The notes beneath the pieces were generated by a model, which worked only from the letters and a program-made list of their open reading frames with translations, did not search any database and was not told where the DNA came from. DNA of 64,000 bases from Flavobacterium panacis (GTDB taxonomy: Bacteria > Bacteroidota > Bacteroidia > Flavobacteriales > Flavobacteriaceae): assembly GCF_024649945.1 (NCBI RefSeq), contig NZ_JANKMS010000001.1:186001-250000 (forward strand), read 5' to 3'. The translations under genes were made by a program, and so were the position numbers. Position 1 is the stretch's first letter; each line of letters starts with the position of its first letter. This document shows positions 25,845-35,336 of the stretch, piece after piece.

Positions 25845-26411
25845 CTATTCTTTTACACGTTCCATGTAAGAACCTGAAGCTGTATCGATTTTAATTTTAT
25901 CACCTTCGTTGATGAACAACGGAACATTGATGTTTGCTCCAGTTTCTACTGTAGCATTTTTGGTTGCATTCGTAGCAGTATTACCTTTTACACCTGGCTC
26001 AGCGTAAGTAACTTCTAAGATTACAGAGGCTGGCATATCTACAGATAATGGTAAATCTGTTTCTGTATTGATTTGAACCATTACATTTGTTCCTTCTTTT
26101 AACAAATCTGGAGCATCCAAAATGTTTTTGTTTAAAGAAATCTGCTCAAAAGTTTCAGCATTCATAAAGTGAAAATCATCACCTTCTGGATACAAATATT
26201 GAAAGGTATGTGTTTCAACACGAATAACATCAATTTTATGACCTGCTGAGAAAGTATTATCTAATACTTTTCCAGAAGTTAAACTTTTTAATTTTGTTCT
26301 TACAAAAGCTGGACCTTTTCCAGGTTTTACGTGAAGGAACTCAATAATTTTATAGATATCGTGATTAAATTTAATACACAATCCGTTTCTAATATCTGAT
26401 GTAGATGCCAT
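25845..26411 (-). CDS. efp: Translation elongation factor P
   Basis: 188 residues from the ATG at 26411 (MASTSDIRNG); a longer open frame from 26468 adds a non-conserved stretch encoded by repeat DNA and is rejected. EF-P enters the ribosome between the P and E sites and relieves stalling at proline runs. The KOW-like first domain holds the loop VKPGKGPAF, whose lysine is the usual modification site. The other two OB domains are visible to GSYMERVKE at the end. It is placed between two LpxD-type genes and lpxA, as in other flavobacteria I know of. Confidence 0.97.
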   Translation of the reverse strand: MASTSDIRNGLCIKFNHDIYKIIEFLHVKPGKGPAFVRTKLKSLTSGKVLDNTFSAGHKIDVIRVETHTFQYLYPEGDDFHFMNAETFEQISLNKNILDAPDLLKEGTNVMVQINTETDLPLSVDMPASVILEVTYAEPGVKGNTATNATKNATVETGANINVPLFINEGDKIKIDTASGSYMERVKE

Positions 26412-26421
26412 TGTTTTTTTT

Positions 26422-26456
26422 ATTTTAGATTTTAGAATGTAGATTTTAGATTCTTC
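26422..26456. repeat. 7-base-period repeat upstream of efp
   Basis: Five heptamers in register: ATTTTAG, ATTTTAG, AATGTAG, ATTTTAG and ATTCTTC, immediately upstream of the efp start. The inverse version is at 26514-26548. Confidence 0.7.
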
Positions 26457-26513
26457 AAACAGAATCAATCTTCATTTTTTTATTTAATATTTATTTCAAA
26501 TTTATTCAAAAGT

Positions 26514-26548
26514 CCAGAAATCTAAAATCAGAAATCTAAACTCTAAAA
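26514..26548. repeat. 7-base-period repeat downstream of lpxA
   Basis: Heptamers CCAGAAA, TCTAAAA, TCAGAAA, TCTAAAC and TCTAAAA end three bases from the lpxA stop codon. They are the inverse of the tract at 26422-26456, so the spacer can form a long hairpin. Confidence 0.7.
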
Positions 26549-26551
26549 TAA

Positions 26552-27337
26552 TTAATAGTTTCCTGAATAACCTTTCATAATTCCTCGAGAAGAATTTCTG
26601 ATAAAGTCAAGAATTTCATCTCTTTCAGGAGTCGCTTCCATTTCAGCTTCAATAATACTTAAAGCTTGTGTTGTGTTGTAATTCTTTTGGTATAAAATTC
26701 TATAAATTTCCTGAATTTCTCTAATTTTTTCAGTTGTAAATCCTCTTCTTCTTAAACCAACAGAGTTAATTCCAACATAAGACAAAGGCTCTTTCGCTGC
26801 TTTTGTAAAAGGAGGAACGTCTTTTCTAACTAAAGATCCACCAGAAATCATGGCATGATCTCCGATATGGATAAACTGGTGAATTGCAGCTAAACCTCCA
26901 ATAACAGCATGATTACCAACCACTACGTGACCAGCCAATGCAACACCATTTACAATAATAGCATTATTTCCGATTTCGCAATCGTGTGCAATGTGGGCAT
27001 AAGCCATTACTAAACAATTATTTCCGATAACAGTTTGACCAGAAGCAATTGTTCCTCTATTAATAGTAACGCATTCTCTAATTGTACAGTTATCTCCGAT
27101 AATTGCTAATGAGTCCTCTCCTCCAAACTTTAAATCTTGTGGCACAGCAGAAATTACAGCACCTGGAAAAATATTACAATTTTTTCCAATTCGCGCTCCT
27201 TCCATAATGGTCACGTTTGAACCAATCCAAGTACCATCACCAATAACAACATTATTGTGAATTGTTGTAAATGGCTCTATTACAACATTTTTAGCGATTT
27301 TCGCGCCAGGATGAACATATGCTAATGGTTGATTCAT
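26552..27337 (-). CDS. lpxA: Acyl-ACP--UDP-N-acetylglucosamine O-acyltransferase
   Basis: 261 residues. LpxA performs the first step of lipid A synthesis, moving a 3-hydroxyacyl chain from ACP to UDP-GlcNAc. The left-handed beta-helix hexapeptide repeats run to about residue 190 and the catalytic histidine is in MAYAHIAHDCEIG; FPGAVISAVPQDLKF is also typical. A helical C-terminal domain ends the protein. It lies 74 bases downstream of lpxC/fabZ on the same strand and forms the lipid A block with lpxD. Confidence 0.96.
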   Translation of the reverse strand: MNQPLAYVHPGAKIAKNVVIEPFTTIHNNVVIGDGTWIGSNVTIMEGARIGKNCNIFPGAVISAVPQDLKFGGEDSLAIIGDNCTIRECVTINRGTIASGQTVIGNNCLVMAYAHIAHDCEIGNNAIIVNGVALAGHVVVGNHAVIGGLAAIHQFIHIGDHAMISGGSLVRKDVPPFTKAAKEPLSYVGINSVGLRRRGFTTEKIREIQEIYRILYQKNYNTTQALSIIEAEMEATPERDEILDFIRNSSRGIMKGYSGNY

Positions 27338-27411
27338 CTGTATGTTTTATATTTTTAATTAAAATATTCTAATTTCAGGCAACAAACCTAAACAATAAAT
27401 TTGATAATTTA

Positions 27412-28800
27412 TTATTGTTTTCTTGCTATTTGTGCCATTAATTCTGCCTCAGTTACCAATTTACCATTCGCATAAGCGTTTGCCTGCATATGACAAATTC
27501 CTCTTCTGATAGGAGAAATCAACTCACATTTAAAAATTAGAGTATCTCCAGGCAATACTTTATGTTTAAACTTAACATTGTCAATTTTCATAAAGTAAGT
27601 TAGATAATTTTCAGGATCTGGAACAGTACTTAAAACTAAAATCCCTCCTGTTTGTGCCATCGCTTCTACAATCAAAACTCCAGGCATTACTGGTGCTTCT
27701 GGAAAGTGTCCTACGAAGAAATTTTCATTCATAGTAACATTTTTCAAACCTACCACATGACGATCAGACATCTCGATAATTCTGTCAATCAACAAGAATG
27801 GTGGTCTATGAGGAAGCATAGCCATAATTTTATGAATATCCATCAATGGTTCTTGATGTAAATCATAAGTAGGAACATGATTTCTCTGTTCTATTTTGAT
27901 AATTTTTGCTAGTTTTTTAGCAAATTGAGTATTTACAAAGTGACCAGGTTTATTTGCAATAATTTTCCCTTGAATACGAACTCCGATTAGAGATAAATCT
28001 CCAATAACGTCAAGCAATTTATGTCTTGCCGCCTCATTCGGATAGTGTAATGTAAGATTATCTAAAACACCATTTGGTTTTACTGAAATTTCATCTTTAC
28101 CAAATGCTTTCTTTAAATTCTCCATTGTAGATTCAGAAATTTCTTTATCTACATACACAATTGCATTATTTAAATCACCACCTTTAATTAGGCCATTTTC
28201 CAATAATGACTCTAATTCGTGTAAGAAACTAAAAGTTCTTGAGTTTGCAATTTCTTGTTTGAAATCTGATAAACTTTTAAGTGTAGCATTTTGAGTACCT
28301 AAAACTTTAGTACCAAAATCTACCATTGTAGTAACCTGATATTCGTCACTTGGCATTACAAGTATTTCGCTTCCTGTCGCTTCATCTGTAAATGAAATAA
28401 CTTCTTTTACCACATAAACATTGCGGCTTGCGTCTTGCTCTTCAATGCCAGCCTTTTCAATAGCTTCAACAAAATATTTTGATGAACCATCCATAATTGG
28501 AAGTTCAGAGGCATTCAATTCAATAATAATATTATCCAAATCGCAACCAACTACTGCAGCTAAAACGTGCTCTGGAGTTTGAATTTTTACTCCTAATTTC
28601 TCAAGATTAGTTCCTCTTTGAGTATTAACAACATAATTAGCATCAGCTTCAATCACTGGTTGACCTTGCAAATCTACTCTTACAAAAGTGAAACCATTAT
28701 TAACGGGAGCAGGTTTAAAAGTCATTGTAACTTCTTTTCCAGTATGTAATCCAACTCCTGTTAGTGAAATTTCATTTTTGATGGTTTTCTGTTTAACCAT
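27412..28800 (-). CDS. lpxC/fabZ: Bifunctional UDP-3-O-acyl-N-acetylglucosamine deacetylase / 3-hydroxyacyl-ACP dehydratase
   Basis: A natural fusion typical of Bacteroidota. The N-terminal LpxC (about 1-305) is the zinc deacetylase that commits the cell to lipid A; counted from an upstream ATG at 28809 its ligands are H81 (PEHVLAA), H263 and D267 (HKLLD). The C-terminal FabZ (about 320-465) dehydrates 3-hydroxyacyl-ACP, with LPHRPPF, the catalytic histidine in [12 protein letters not shown] and a glutamate in VEAMAQ. I favour the ATG at 28800 (MVKQKTIK). It overlaps the lpxD stop by a few bases, so the two are translationally coupled. Confidence 0.96.
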   Translation of the reverse strand: MVKQKTIKNEISLTGVGLHTGKEVTMTFKPAPVNNGFTFVRVDLQGQPVIEADANYVVNTQRGTNLEKLGVKIQTPEHVLAAVVGCDLDNIIIELNASELPIMDGSSKYFVEAIEKAGIEEQDASRNVYVVKEVISFTDEATGSEILVMPSDEYQVTTMVDFGTKVLGTQNATLKSLSDFKQEIANSRTFSFLHELESLLENGLIKGGDLNNAIVYVDKEISESTMENLKKAFGKDEISVKPNGVLDNLTLHYPNEAARHKLLDVIGDLSLIGVRIQGKIIANKPGHFVNTQFAKKLAKIIKIEQRNHVPTYDLHQEPLMDIHKIMAMLPHRPPFLLIDRIIEMSDRHVVGLKNVTMNENFFVGHFPEAPVMPGVLIVEAMAQTGGILVLSTVPDPENYLTYFMKIDNVKFKHKVLPGDTLIFKCELISPIRRGICHMQANAYANGKLVTEAELMAQIARKQ

Positions 28801-29839
28801 TATTTCCATTTTTTGGGTTTATTATTATTTGTTTCTTTAATTCTTCAACTTGAGCCACAATTTTCGGCAAATTCTTAAAATGAACATACGATTTATTAAA
28901 GTCTGTATATCCAAGTGATGGAGTTCCTTGTAGGACTTCGTCGTCTTTAATGTTTCTTGCAACTCCTGATTGTGCCTGAAGTCTAACATTATTACCTATA
29001 GTCAAGTGACCTGCGATTCCTACTTGCCCGCCAATCATGCAATTCTCACCTATTTTTGTAGAACCTGCAACACCACTTTGTGCAGCAATAACGGTATTTT
29101 TCCCTATTTCTACGTTATGAGCAATCATAATCTGATTGTCCAATTTAACCCCTTTTCTAATAATTGTAGAACCAAGAGTTGCTCTGTCAATCGTAGTATT
29201 AGCACCAACATCTACATTATCTTCAATAATAACGTTTCCAATTTGAGGTACTTTACTATATTCTCCATTTTCATTTGGAGCAAATCCAAAACCATCAGCT
29301 CCAATAATTACTCCCGAATGAATCGTGCAATTATTACCAATAACCGTTTCTGAGTAGATTTTAGCACCAGCAAAAATGAATACATTATCACCAATTACGA
29401 CATTGTCACCAATAAAGCTGTTTGGGTAAATTTTGACATTATCACCTAAAACCACATTTTGACCGATATAACTAAAACTTCCTAAATATAGATTTTCACC
29501 ATATTTAGTTCCTTCAGAAATGAAAGACTGAGCCTCAATGCCAGTTTTGTTTAACTTTACTTGATTATAAAAATGTAAAAGTTTAGAAAATGCCGCATAA
29601 GCATCTTCTACTTTTATTAAAGTAGTAGTAATATCCTGTTCAGGAATAAAGCTATCATTAACAATTGTTACTGTTGCTTTTGTTGTATATATATAATTGA
29701 TATACTTTGGATTAGCCAAAAAAGTCAGTGACCCATCTTCGCCTTCTTCGATTTTGGAAAGCTTAGAAACTTCTGCATTGGGATTCCCAACAACTTCTCC
29801 TTCTAAAATTCCTGCTATTTGTTCTGCTGTAAATTTCAT
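28793..29839 (-). CDS. lpxD: UDP-3-O-(3-hydroxyacyl)glucosamine N-acyltransferase
   Basis: 348 residues, the canonical LpxD length. It adds the N-linked acyl chain to UDP-3-O-acylglucosamine, the third step of lipid A synthesis. The N-terminal uridine-binding domain (1-100) is followed by hexapeptide repeats, with the catalytic histidine in [13 protein letters not shown], then [10 protein letters not shown], and a C-terminal helix. It is the first gene of the lpxD-lpxC/fabZ-lpxA block. A -7 box is only five bases from the start codon, so the message may lack a leader. Confidence 0.96.
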   Translation of the reverse strand: MKFTAEQIAGILEGEVVGNPNAEVSKLSKIEEGEDGSLTFLANPKYINYIYTTKATVTIVNDSFIPEQDITTTLIKVEDAYAAFSKLLHFYNQVKLNKTGIEAQSFISEGTKYGENLYLGSFSYIGQNVVLGDNVKIYPNSFIGDNVVIGDNVFIFAGAKIYSETVIGNNCTIHSGVIIGADGFGFAPNENGEYSKVPQIGNVIIEDNVDVGANTTIDRATLGSTIIRKGVKLDNQIMIAHNVEIGKNTVIAAQSGVAGSTKIGENCMIGGQVGIAGHLTIGNNVRLQAQSGVARNIKDDEVLQGTPSLGYTDFNKSYVHFKNLPKIVAQVEELKKQIIINPKNGNNG

Positions 29840-29844
29840 CGCGA

Positions 29845-29852
29845 CAAAAATA
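29845..29852 (-). promoter_or_regulatory. -7 promoter box very close to the lpxD start
   Basis: Reads TATTTTTG on the minus strand and ends five bases before the ATG, which would place the transcription start at or next to the start codon. Confidence 0.5.
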
Positions 29853-29878
29853 TAAAAAATAGGTTTTAAATGTTAATT

Positions 29879-31108
29879 TTAGATAAGTTGTTTTGGAAAA
29901 CAGATATAATATTTTGTTACCAGTTTAGATAACGATTTCAAATTCAACTGGTCAGAAGCTTCAACAACATCTTCAATTGTCTTATCTTTTTTCAAAATTC
30001 GAATAGGTTCCGCTTCTTTACTGTATGCTTGGTTTTTAATTTTTCCTCTAAAAATAAAATATCCAGCATCCAATTGCGAAATATGATGCTGGCTGGCAAA
30101 CTTTTCTTTAAGAGATTGAGATTCTTCCATAGAAACTTTCTCAGCACTCATTTTTATTTTAAGCAAATCTCGATTTATGATCATTTTACTTAAAGTACTC
30201 AAAACAAAATCATCATTTCTTTGCCACGCTTTTAAAGCGCTTATGATATCAAAATCATCTAATTGGGAAAACAAATCTAATTTTTCAGCATCAAAATTAT
30301 CAAGTGTTATTTTGTTGTGCATAAAGTACGAAAGCGGTTCACTGCACGGAAGATCAATACCTTTCAATATTAATTCTTTGGCTCTTTTTAGAACTTTCAT
30401 TAAAATTAATTCTGCAACTAAGCTTGTTTTATGCAAATAAGCCTGCCAATACATTAATCTTCTCGAAAGCAGAAATTTTTCTACAGAATAAATTCCTTTT
30501 TCTTCAATGACTAAAACATCGTTTTCAACATTCATCATCTGAATCAATCGTTCAGAATTTACATTTCCTTCTGCAACTCCTGTATAAAAACTATCACGTT
30601 TTAAGTAATCCATTCGATCCATATCTAACTGACTTGAAATCAATTGCAACATGAATTTCCTGTGATATTCTCCTTTAAAAACTTGAATCGCCAAACTTAA
30701 TCTTCCTTCAAATTCTTCATTTAGCTGATTCATAAACAATAGCGAAATAGCTTCGTGATGTACATCTTCAACAATACTTCTTTCCATTGCATGAGAAAAA
30801 GGACCATGTCCAATGTCATGCAATAAAATGGCGATTAAAAGAGCATTTTCTTCTTCTTCGGAAATTATAACATCTTTAAAACGAAGTGTATCAATTGCTT
30901 TTTTCATCAAATGCATACATCCTAAAGCGTGGTGAAAACGAGTATGATTCGCTCCTGGATACACCAAATACGACAATCCCATTTGAGAAATTCGACGTAA
31001 ACGCTGAAAATAAGGATGCTGAATTAAATCGTAAACCAACTCATTCGGAATCGTTATAAAACCATATATAGGATCGTTGAATATTTTAAGTTTATTGATC
31101 TGAGTCAC
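29879..31108 (-). CDS. HD domain phosphohydrolase
   Basis: 409 residues. The HD metal site is seen in TRFHHALGCMH near residue 57 and ILLHDIGHGPFSH near residue 97, with DRMDYLKRDSFY further on. This is the HD superfamily related to dGTPases and SAMHD1; the exact nucleotide substrate is not known for this subgroup. The frame opens with GTG at 31108 (MTQINKLKIF), which is supported by a -7 box 24 bases upstream. It is monocistronic and ends 37 bases before lpxD begins on the same strand's opposite side. Confidence 0.9.
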   Translation of the reverse strand: MTQINKLKIFNDPIYGFITIPNELVYDLIQHPYFQRLRRISQMGLSYLVYPGANHTRFHHALGCMHLMKKAIDTLRFKDVIISEEEENALLIAILLHDIGHGPFSHAMERSIVEDVHHEAISLLFMNQLNEEFEGRLSLAIQVFKGEYHRKFMLQLISSQLDMDRMDYLKRDSFYTGVAEGNVNSERLIQMMNVENDVLVIEEKGIYSVEKFLLSRRLMYWQAYLHKTSLVAELILMKVLKRAKELILKGIDLPCSEPLSYFMHNKITLDNFDAEKLDLFSQLDDFDIISALKAWQRNDDFVLSTLSKMIINRDLLKIKMSAEKVSMEESQSLKEKFASQHHISQLDAGYFIFRGKIKNQAYSKEAEPIRILKKDKTIEDVVEASDQLNLKSLSKLVTKYYICFPKQLI

Positions 31109-31131
31109 TAGTGCGATATTTTTTAGGTCAA

Positions 31132-31139
31132 CAAATATA
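31132..31139 (-). promoter_or_regulatory. -7 promoter box for the HD phosphohydrolase gene
   Basis: Reads TATATTTG on the minus strand, 23 bases before the GTG start. It supports the GTG choice. Confidence 0.5.
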
Positions 31140-31333
31140 AGTAAATAAGTATAAAGAGATTAGTGTTTTTTATTTAAAAATGAAAGTCGAAATTATGATG
31201 ATTATCAATAAAATAGATTAAAAATTGTTAAAATTTAAAATAAATTCATCGTTCTGCTTTCGTAATTTTATACTATTTTTAATAGTTTTTAAGTTCTATT
31301 ACTTTTAAATTGCAGTATAAATTAATTTGTTTT

Positions 31334-32887
31334 ATGGATAAGATAAAAATACTTTGGGTCGATGATGAAATCGATCTTTTAAAGCCCCACATATTATTTC
31401 TAGAAAAAAAGAATTACGAAGTTACCACTTGCAATAATGGCTTAGATGCTATTGCTTTGTTTGAAGAAGATAATTTTGACATTGTTTTTCTCGATGAAAA
31501 CATGCCTGGAATGAGCGGTTTGGAAACACTTTCTGAAATGAAAGAAAAAAAATCAGCTATTCCGATGATTATGATCACCAAAAGCGAAGAAGAATATATT
31601 ATGGAAGAAGCCATTGGTTCTAAAATCGCCGACTATCTAATTAAGCCTGTAAATCCAAATCAAATTCTATTGAGTTTGAAGAAAAATCTGGATGATTCTA
31701 GATTAATCACAGAAAAAACAACTCTAGATTACCAAAAGGAATTCAGAAAAATTGCTATGGAATTAGCTATGGTTAATTCTTATGAAGATTGGATTGAGTT
31801 GTATAAAAAGTTGCTTTTTTGGGAATTAAAGCTAGAAGACATCAACGATACAGCGATGATTGAAATTCTGGAATCACAGAAAGTTGAAGCTAATTCCCAG
31901 TTTGGAAAATTCATTGAAAGAAATTATGAAGATTGGTTTGCTCCAAAGGCAGATAAACCTATACAGTCCAACACTTTATTTAAAGAACTTGTTGTTCCTG
32001 AACTTAAAAAGAAAGACAAACCTGTTCTTTTTGTTGTAATTGATAATCTTCGTTATGACCAATGGAAAGCATTTGAAAGTGTTGTAGCTAATTATTATAA
32101 ACTAGAAAAAGAAGTTCCGTACTACTCTATCCTTCCAACCGCTACCCAGTATGCTAGAAATTCTATTTTTTCTGGTTTAATGCCATTAGAAATGGAAAAA
32201 CAATTTCCTCAATATTGGAAAAATGACGTTGAAGACGGCGGAAAAAATCTTTATGAAGCTGAGTTCCTATCAGCTCAATTAAAAAGATTGGGATTAAATA
32301 TTAAGGAAGACTATTTTAAAATCACCAATTATTCTGGTGGTAAAAAATTAGCTGAAAACTTTAAAGCTTTAAAAGGAAATGACTTGGTGACTGTCGTTTA
32401 CAATTTCGTAGACATGCTTTCACATGCTAAAACCGAAATGGAAGTGGTAAAAGAATTAGCTTCAGATGATAAAGCCTATCGTTCATTGACTCTAAGCTGG
32501 TTTAAAAATTCGCCTCTTTTAGAAATCATTCAACAAGCTCAACTTTTAGGCTTCAAATTGATTTTGACAACAGATCACGGAACAATTAATGTAAAAAATC
32601 CGTCTAAAGTTGTGGGAGATAAAAATACAAGTCTAAATTTGCGTTACAAAACTGGACGAAGTTTAACTTACGAACAAAAAGATGTTTACGTAGTAAAAGA
32701 ACCTAAAACGATTGGTTTACCTGCAATCAACATGAGTAGTTCGTTTATTTTTGCCAAAAACGATTTCTTTTTGGCTTATGTAAACAACTATAATCATTAT
32801 GTGAGTTATTATAAAAACACCTATCAGCACGGTGGAATTTCGTTAGAAGAAATGATTATTCCGTTCCTTGTTTTCAACCCTAAATAA
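31334..32887 (+). CDS. porX: PorX, response regulator of type IX secretion
   Basis: 517 residues from the ATG at 31334; a TTG eight codons upstream is open but unlikely. The receiver domain (1-120) has D10/D11, the phosphorylation aspartate D54 (FLDENMPG), T82 and K104-P105. The C-terminal PglZ/alkaline phosphatase-like domain begins near residue 205 (VLFVVIDNLRYDQW) and has DHGTINV further on. In Porphyromonas and Flavobacterium PorX works with the PorY kinase and controls the type IX secretion system, which is tied to gliding. PorY is not in the window. It is followed by an inverted repeat and tsaE. Confidence 0.93.
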   Translation: MDKIKILWVDDEIDLLKPHILFLEKKNYEVTTCNNGLDAIALFEEDNFDIVFLDENMPGMSGLETLSEMKEKKSAIPMIMITKSEEEYIMEEAIGSKIADYLIKPVNPNQILLSLKKNLDDSRLITEKTTLDYQKEFRKIAMELAMVNSYEDWIELYKKLLFWELKLEDINDTAMIEILESQKVEANSQFGKFIERNYEDWFAPKADKPIQSNTLFKELVVPELKKKDKPVLFVVIDNLRYDQWKAFESVVANYYKLEKEVPYYSILPTATQYARNSIFSGLMPLEMEKQFPQYWKNDVEDGGKNLYEAEFLSAQLKRLGLNIKEDYFKITNYSGGKKLAENFKALKGNDLVTVVYNFVDMLSHAKTEMEVVKELASDDKAYRSLTLSWFKNSPLLEIIQQAQLLGFKLILTTDHGTINVKNPSKVVGDKNTSLNLRYKTGRSLTYEQKDVYVVKEPKTIGLPAINMSSSFIFAKNDFFLAYVNNYNHYVSYYKNTYQHGGISLEEMIIPFLVFNPK

Positions 32888-32894
32888 TTAAAAG

Positions 32895-32982
32895 TTGCCA
32901 CGAATTCCACAAATTTTCACTAATTTATTTTAAACAAAAAAAGTATATTTTAATTCACGGAAATTTGTGAAATTCGTAGCAA
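32895..32982. repeat. 30-base inverted repeat between porX and tsaE
   Basis: The arm at 32895-32924 (starting TTGCCACGAATTCCACAAAT) and that at 32953-32982 are inverse copies with about 26 of 30 positions matching. The spacer can form a long hairpin, and the type of sequence (GAATTtCACAAATTT) is a dispersed flavobacterial intergenic repeat as far as I recall. Confidence 0.75.
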
Positions 32983-32996
32983 AAAAATAAAAACAA

Positions 32997-33404
32997 ATGA
33001 ACATCATTTTTTCATTAGATCAAATTCAAGAAGTTGCTGAGCAGATTATTGCTTCAAATCCAAAAAAAATCATTCTTTTTAATGGAGAAATGGGAGTTGG
33101 GAAAACGACTTTAATCAAGCAATTATGCAAAACTTTGGGGGTTCAAGACGCAACCAGCAGTCCTACTTTTTCTTTAGTTAACGAATACCAAACTCCTAAC
33201 AACCAATCTGTTTATCATTTTGATTTTTATAGATTAAATAAAGAAACAGAAGCACTCGACATGGGCGTTGATGATTATTTATATTCTGGAAATTGGTGTT
33301 TTATTGAATGGTCTGAGAAAATTGCTAGTTTAATTCCCGAAGAGCATTCTACAATAAATATTGAGTTATTGGAAGATGGGAAAAGAGAATTGAAATTAAA
33401 TTAA
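32997..33404 (+). CDS. tsaE: tRNA threonylcarbamoyladenosine biosynthesis ATPase TsaE
   Basis: 135 residues. TsaE is the P-loop ATPase that works with TsaB and TsaD to make t6A at position 37 of ANN-decoding tRNAs. The Walker A motif GEMGVGKTTL is near residue 30; TSSPTFSLVNEY and HFDFYRL are family hallmarks, and WCFIEWSE ends the core. It is downstream of porX in the same orientation but separated by a hairpin repeat. The Sua5/TsaC-type enzyme of the same pathway is at 44826. Confidence 0.95.
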   Translation: MNIIFSLDQIQEVAEQIIASNPKKIILFNGEMGVGKTTLIKQLCKTLGVQDATSSPTFSLVNEYQTPNNQSVYHFDFYRLNKETEALDMGVDDYLYSGNWCFIEWSEKIASLIPEEHSTINIELLEDGKRELKLN

Positions 33405-33553
33405 ACTTCTCTATAATCAATCGTAGAAAGACAAATACATACATTATTAAAGGTCAAAACATTTCTTAACTTTTAGCTTAGAGTATTAGCAGAATTTTTG
33501 CATAAATTTTAAATCTTTTTACGTAATTTGTACCTTTAATTTTTTGCATACAC

Positions 33554-34753
33554 ATGTCAATCACGTTAACTCCATTTACAAAACAACAATTAATTCCACA
33601 AGAAGAAAAACTTGAGGTTGGTCGTTTTAAAAGAGAACTTTTTATAGGAATTCCTAAAGAAACAAGTTACCAGGAACGTCGTATCTGTCTTACTCCTGAC
33701 GCAGTGAATTCACTTACTTACGCAGGACATCGCGTTATGATTGAGTCTGGAGCTGGAGAAAGCTCAAGTTATACAGATAAAGAATATGCAGATGCGGGTG
33801 CAGAAATTACAAAAGATACTAAAAGAGTTTTTGGCTGTCCGTTTTTATTAAAAGTAGAACCGCCGACTTTAACAGAAATACAAATGATAAACCCGGAAAC
33901 GGTTATCATTTCTGCCATTCAGCTTAAAACCAAAAAAAAGGAATACTTCGAAGCTTTAGCTCAAAAAAAAATCACAGCATTAGCTTTTGAATATATAAAA
34001 GACGAAGACGGATCTTATCCAGCAGTAAAATCTTTAAGCGAAATTGCAGGAACTGCTTCCATTTTAATTGCTGCTGAATTAATGATTACTGATGAATTCG
34101 GAAAAGGACTTTTATTCGGAAACATTACAGGTGTCCCTCCTACTGAAGTTGTAATTTTAGGAGCTGGAACTGTTGGGGAATTTGCTGCCAAAACCGCAAT
34201 CGGACTAGGTGCAAACGTTAAAGTTTTTGATAATTCTATCACTAAATTGCGTCGCCTACAAAACAATCTAAATCAGAGAATCTTCACTTCAACCATACAG
34301 CAAAAAGGTTTATTAAAAGCATTAAGACGCTGTGATGTCGCAATTGGCGCTATGCGAGGAAAAGAAAGGTGCCCAATTGTTGTTAACGAAACAATGGTCG
34401 AACACATGAAGAAAGGCGCCGTAATTGTTGATGTCAGTATTGATACTGGAGGTTGTTTCGAAACTTCAGAAGTAACAACACATGAAAAACCAACTTTTAT
34501 AAAAAGTAATGTTTTGCATTATTGTGTACCAAACATCCCATCAAGATACTCTAAAACTGCTTCATTATCAATCAGTAACATTTTAACACCATACCTGCAT
34601 CAGATAGCCGAAGATGGTGGAATCGAAAGCGCCATTCGATGCAACAAAGGACTTAAAAACGGTATTTATCTTTACCACGGAATACTAACAAATAAAGCAA
34701 TTGGCGATTGGTTCGATTTACCAGATAACGATATCAATTTACTTGTTTTCTAA
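33554..34753 (+). CDS. ald: Alanine dehydrogenase
   Basis: 399 residues. It catalyses the NAD-dependent interconversion of L-alanine and pyruvate plus ammonia. The N-terminal part has IGIPKETSYQERRICLTPDAV, GHRVMIESGAG and the NAD-binding GAGTVGEFAAKTAIG near residue 200; the C-terminal part has VDVSIDTGGCFE and YCVPNIPSRYSKTAS, all typical of the alanine dehydrogenase/transhydrogenase alpha family. The last bases hold the promoter for the next gene. The start at 33554 is an ATG about 150 bases after tsaE. Confidence 0.93.
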   Translation: MSITLTPFTKQQLIPQEEKLEVGRFKRELFIGIPKETSYQERRICLTPDAVNSLTYAGHRVMIESGAGESSSYTDKEYADAGAEITKDTKRVFGCPFLLKVEPPTLTEIQMINPETVIISAIQLKTKKKEYFEALAQKKITALAFEYIKDEDGSYPAVKSLSEIAGTASILIAAELMITDEFGKGLLFGNITGVPPTEVVILGAGTVGEFAAKTAIGLGANVKVFDNSITKLRRLQNNLNQRIFTSTIQQKGLLKALRRCDVAIGAMRGKERCPIVVNETMVEHMKKGAVIVDVSIDTGGCFETSEVTTHEKPTFIKSNVLHYCVPNIPSRYSKTASLSISNILTPYLHQIAEDGGIESAIRCNKGLKNGIYLYHGILTNKAIGDWFDLPDNDINLLVF

Positions 34754-34774
34754 GGGAACTTTAATGTACCTTTG
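34743..34774 (+). promoter_or_regulatory. Promoter for the DUF4258 gene, beginning inside ald
   Basis: TTG (34743-34745, within the ald coding end) and TACCTTTG (34767-34774), an exact TAnnTTTG match, are separated by 21 bases. The ATG is at 34790. Confidence 0.65.
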
Positions 34775-34789
34775 CAAAAAAATTATTTC

Positions 34790-35164
34790 ATGAAGTTCGT
34801 ACACCGTTTTGCATATTACCTGATTGGTCTCATTATGGGATGTTTTATTGTTTCAGGATTTTTTATTGGAAAAGATACTCGTTGTAATTATTTCCCAAAT
34901 GCCCGAGTTTTAAATAATCTTAGAACAAAACCATTTCAATACTCTCCAAAAGCAGTTCAAACCTTAAACGAAAAATGGGTTGATACTGCAGACATCAAAA
35001 ACACATTAACTTATGGAGATGTAGATTTCGATCAAAGTAATATCCCAATGAAAAATGGAAAATTATATATCATTGAAGGAAAAACAGTAAAAAATCAGGA
35101 CATTATTCTAAAAGTAGTCAATTACGAAAACAAGGCCGTTTTAGAAGAAATCTTAAAAAAATAA
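34790..35164 (+). CDS. DUF4258 membrane-anchored protein
   Basis: 124 residues from the ATG at 34790 (MKFVHRFAYY); the open frame begins six codons earlier but that start lies inside the -7 box. One N-terminal membrane helix (YYLIGLIMGCFIVSGFFI) is followed by a small soluble domain with DIKNTLTYGDVDFDQS and KLYIIEGKT, which fits DUF4258 as I know it. Function unknown. It has its own promoter and a terminator-like hairpin follows. Confidence 0.8.
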   Translation: MKFVHRFAYYLIGLIMGCFIVSGFFIGKDTRCNYFPNARVLNNLRTKPFQYSPKAVQTLNEKWVDTADIKNTLTYGDVDFDQSNIPMKNGKLYIIEGKTVKNQDIILKVVNYENKAVLEEILKK

Positions 35165-35169
35165 AAAAT

Positions 35170-35208
35170 AAATCTTTTATTTCTTTTAGATTCAAAAGAT
35201 TTTTTTTT
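35170..35208 (+). terminator. Terminator after the DUF4258 gene
   Basis: AAATCTTTT pairs with AAAAGATTT, followed by a run of T, six bases beyond the stop. It is AT-only in its stem, so strength is moderate. Confidence 0.6.
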
Positions 35209-35309
35209 GTCATTTCGACTAAATGGAGAAATCGCACTAGAAGCTCTACAAAGATTAAACTTTACTTTGCGGAAATACTAGTGCGATTTCTCGTTCCTCG
35301 AAATGACAA
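35207..35309 (-). repeat. 103-base palindromic dispersed repeat, copy 1
   Basis: Ends are TTGTCATTTCGA and its exact inverse TCGAAATGACAA. Inside, GAGAAATCGCACTAG pairs perfectly with CTAGTGCGATTTCTC. The centre holds AGCTCTACAAAGATT, which is the inverse of the centre of the second copy (39060-39162), so this copy is in the opposite orientation. It lies between convergent genes. Confidence 0.88.
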
Positions 35310-35336
35310 CATTAAGAAAAAGCCACAAAGCTACCC

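Noticed and set aside
25620..25845. Repeat spacer considered as a CRISPR array
   Set aside because: Units are 8 bases, diverged and in inverted arms, with no regular repeat-spacer pattern and no cas genes.
26412..26468. Longer EF-P frame starting at 26468
   Set aside because: The extra 19 residues are encoded by 7-base repeat DNA and do not fit EF-P, which starts MASTSDIRNG.
28970..29353. 127-residue frame opposite to lpxD
   Set aside because: It is the antisense of hexapeptide repeats, whose regular codons keep the other strand open.
31310..31333. Longer PorX frame with TTG start
   Set aside because: Receiver domains begin right at KILWVDDE; the ATG at 31334 gives the usual length.
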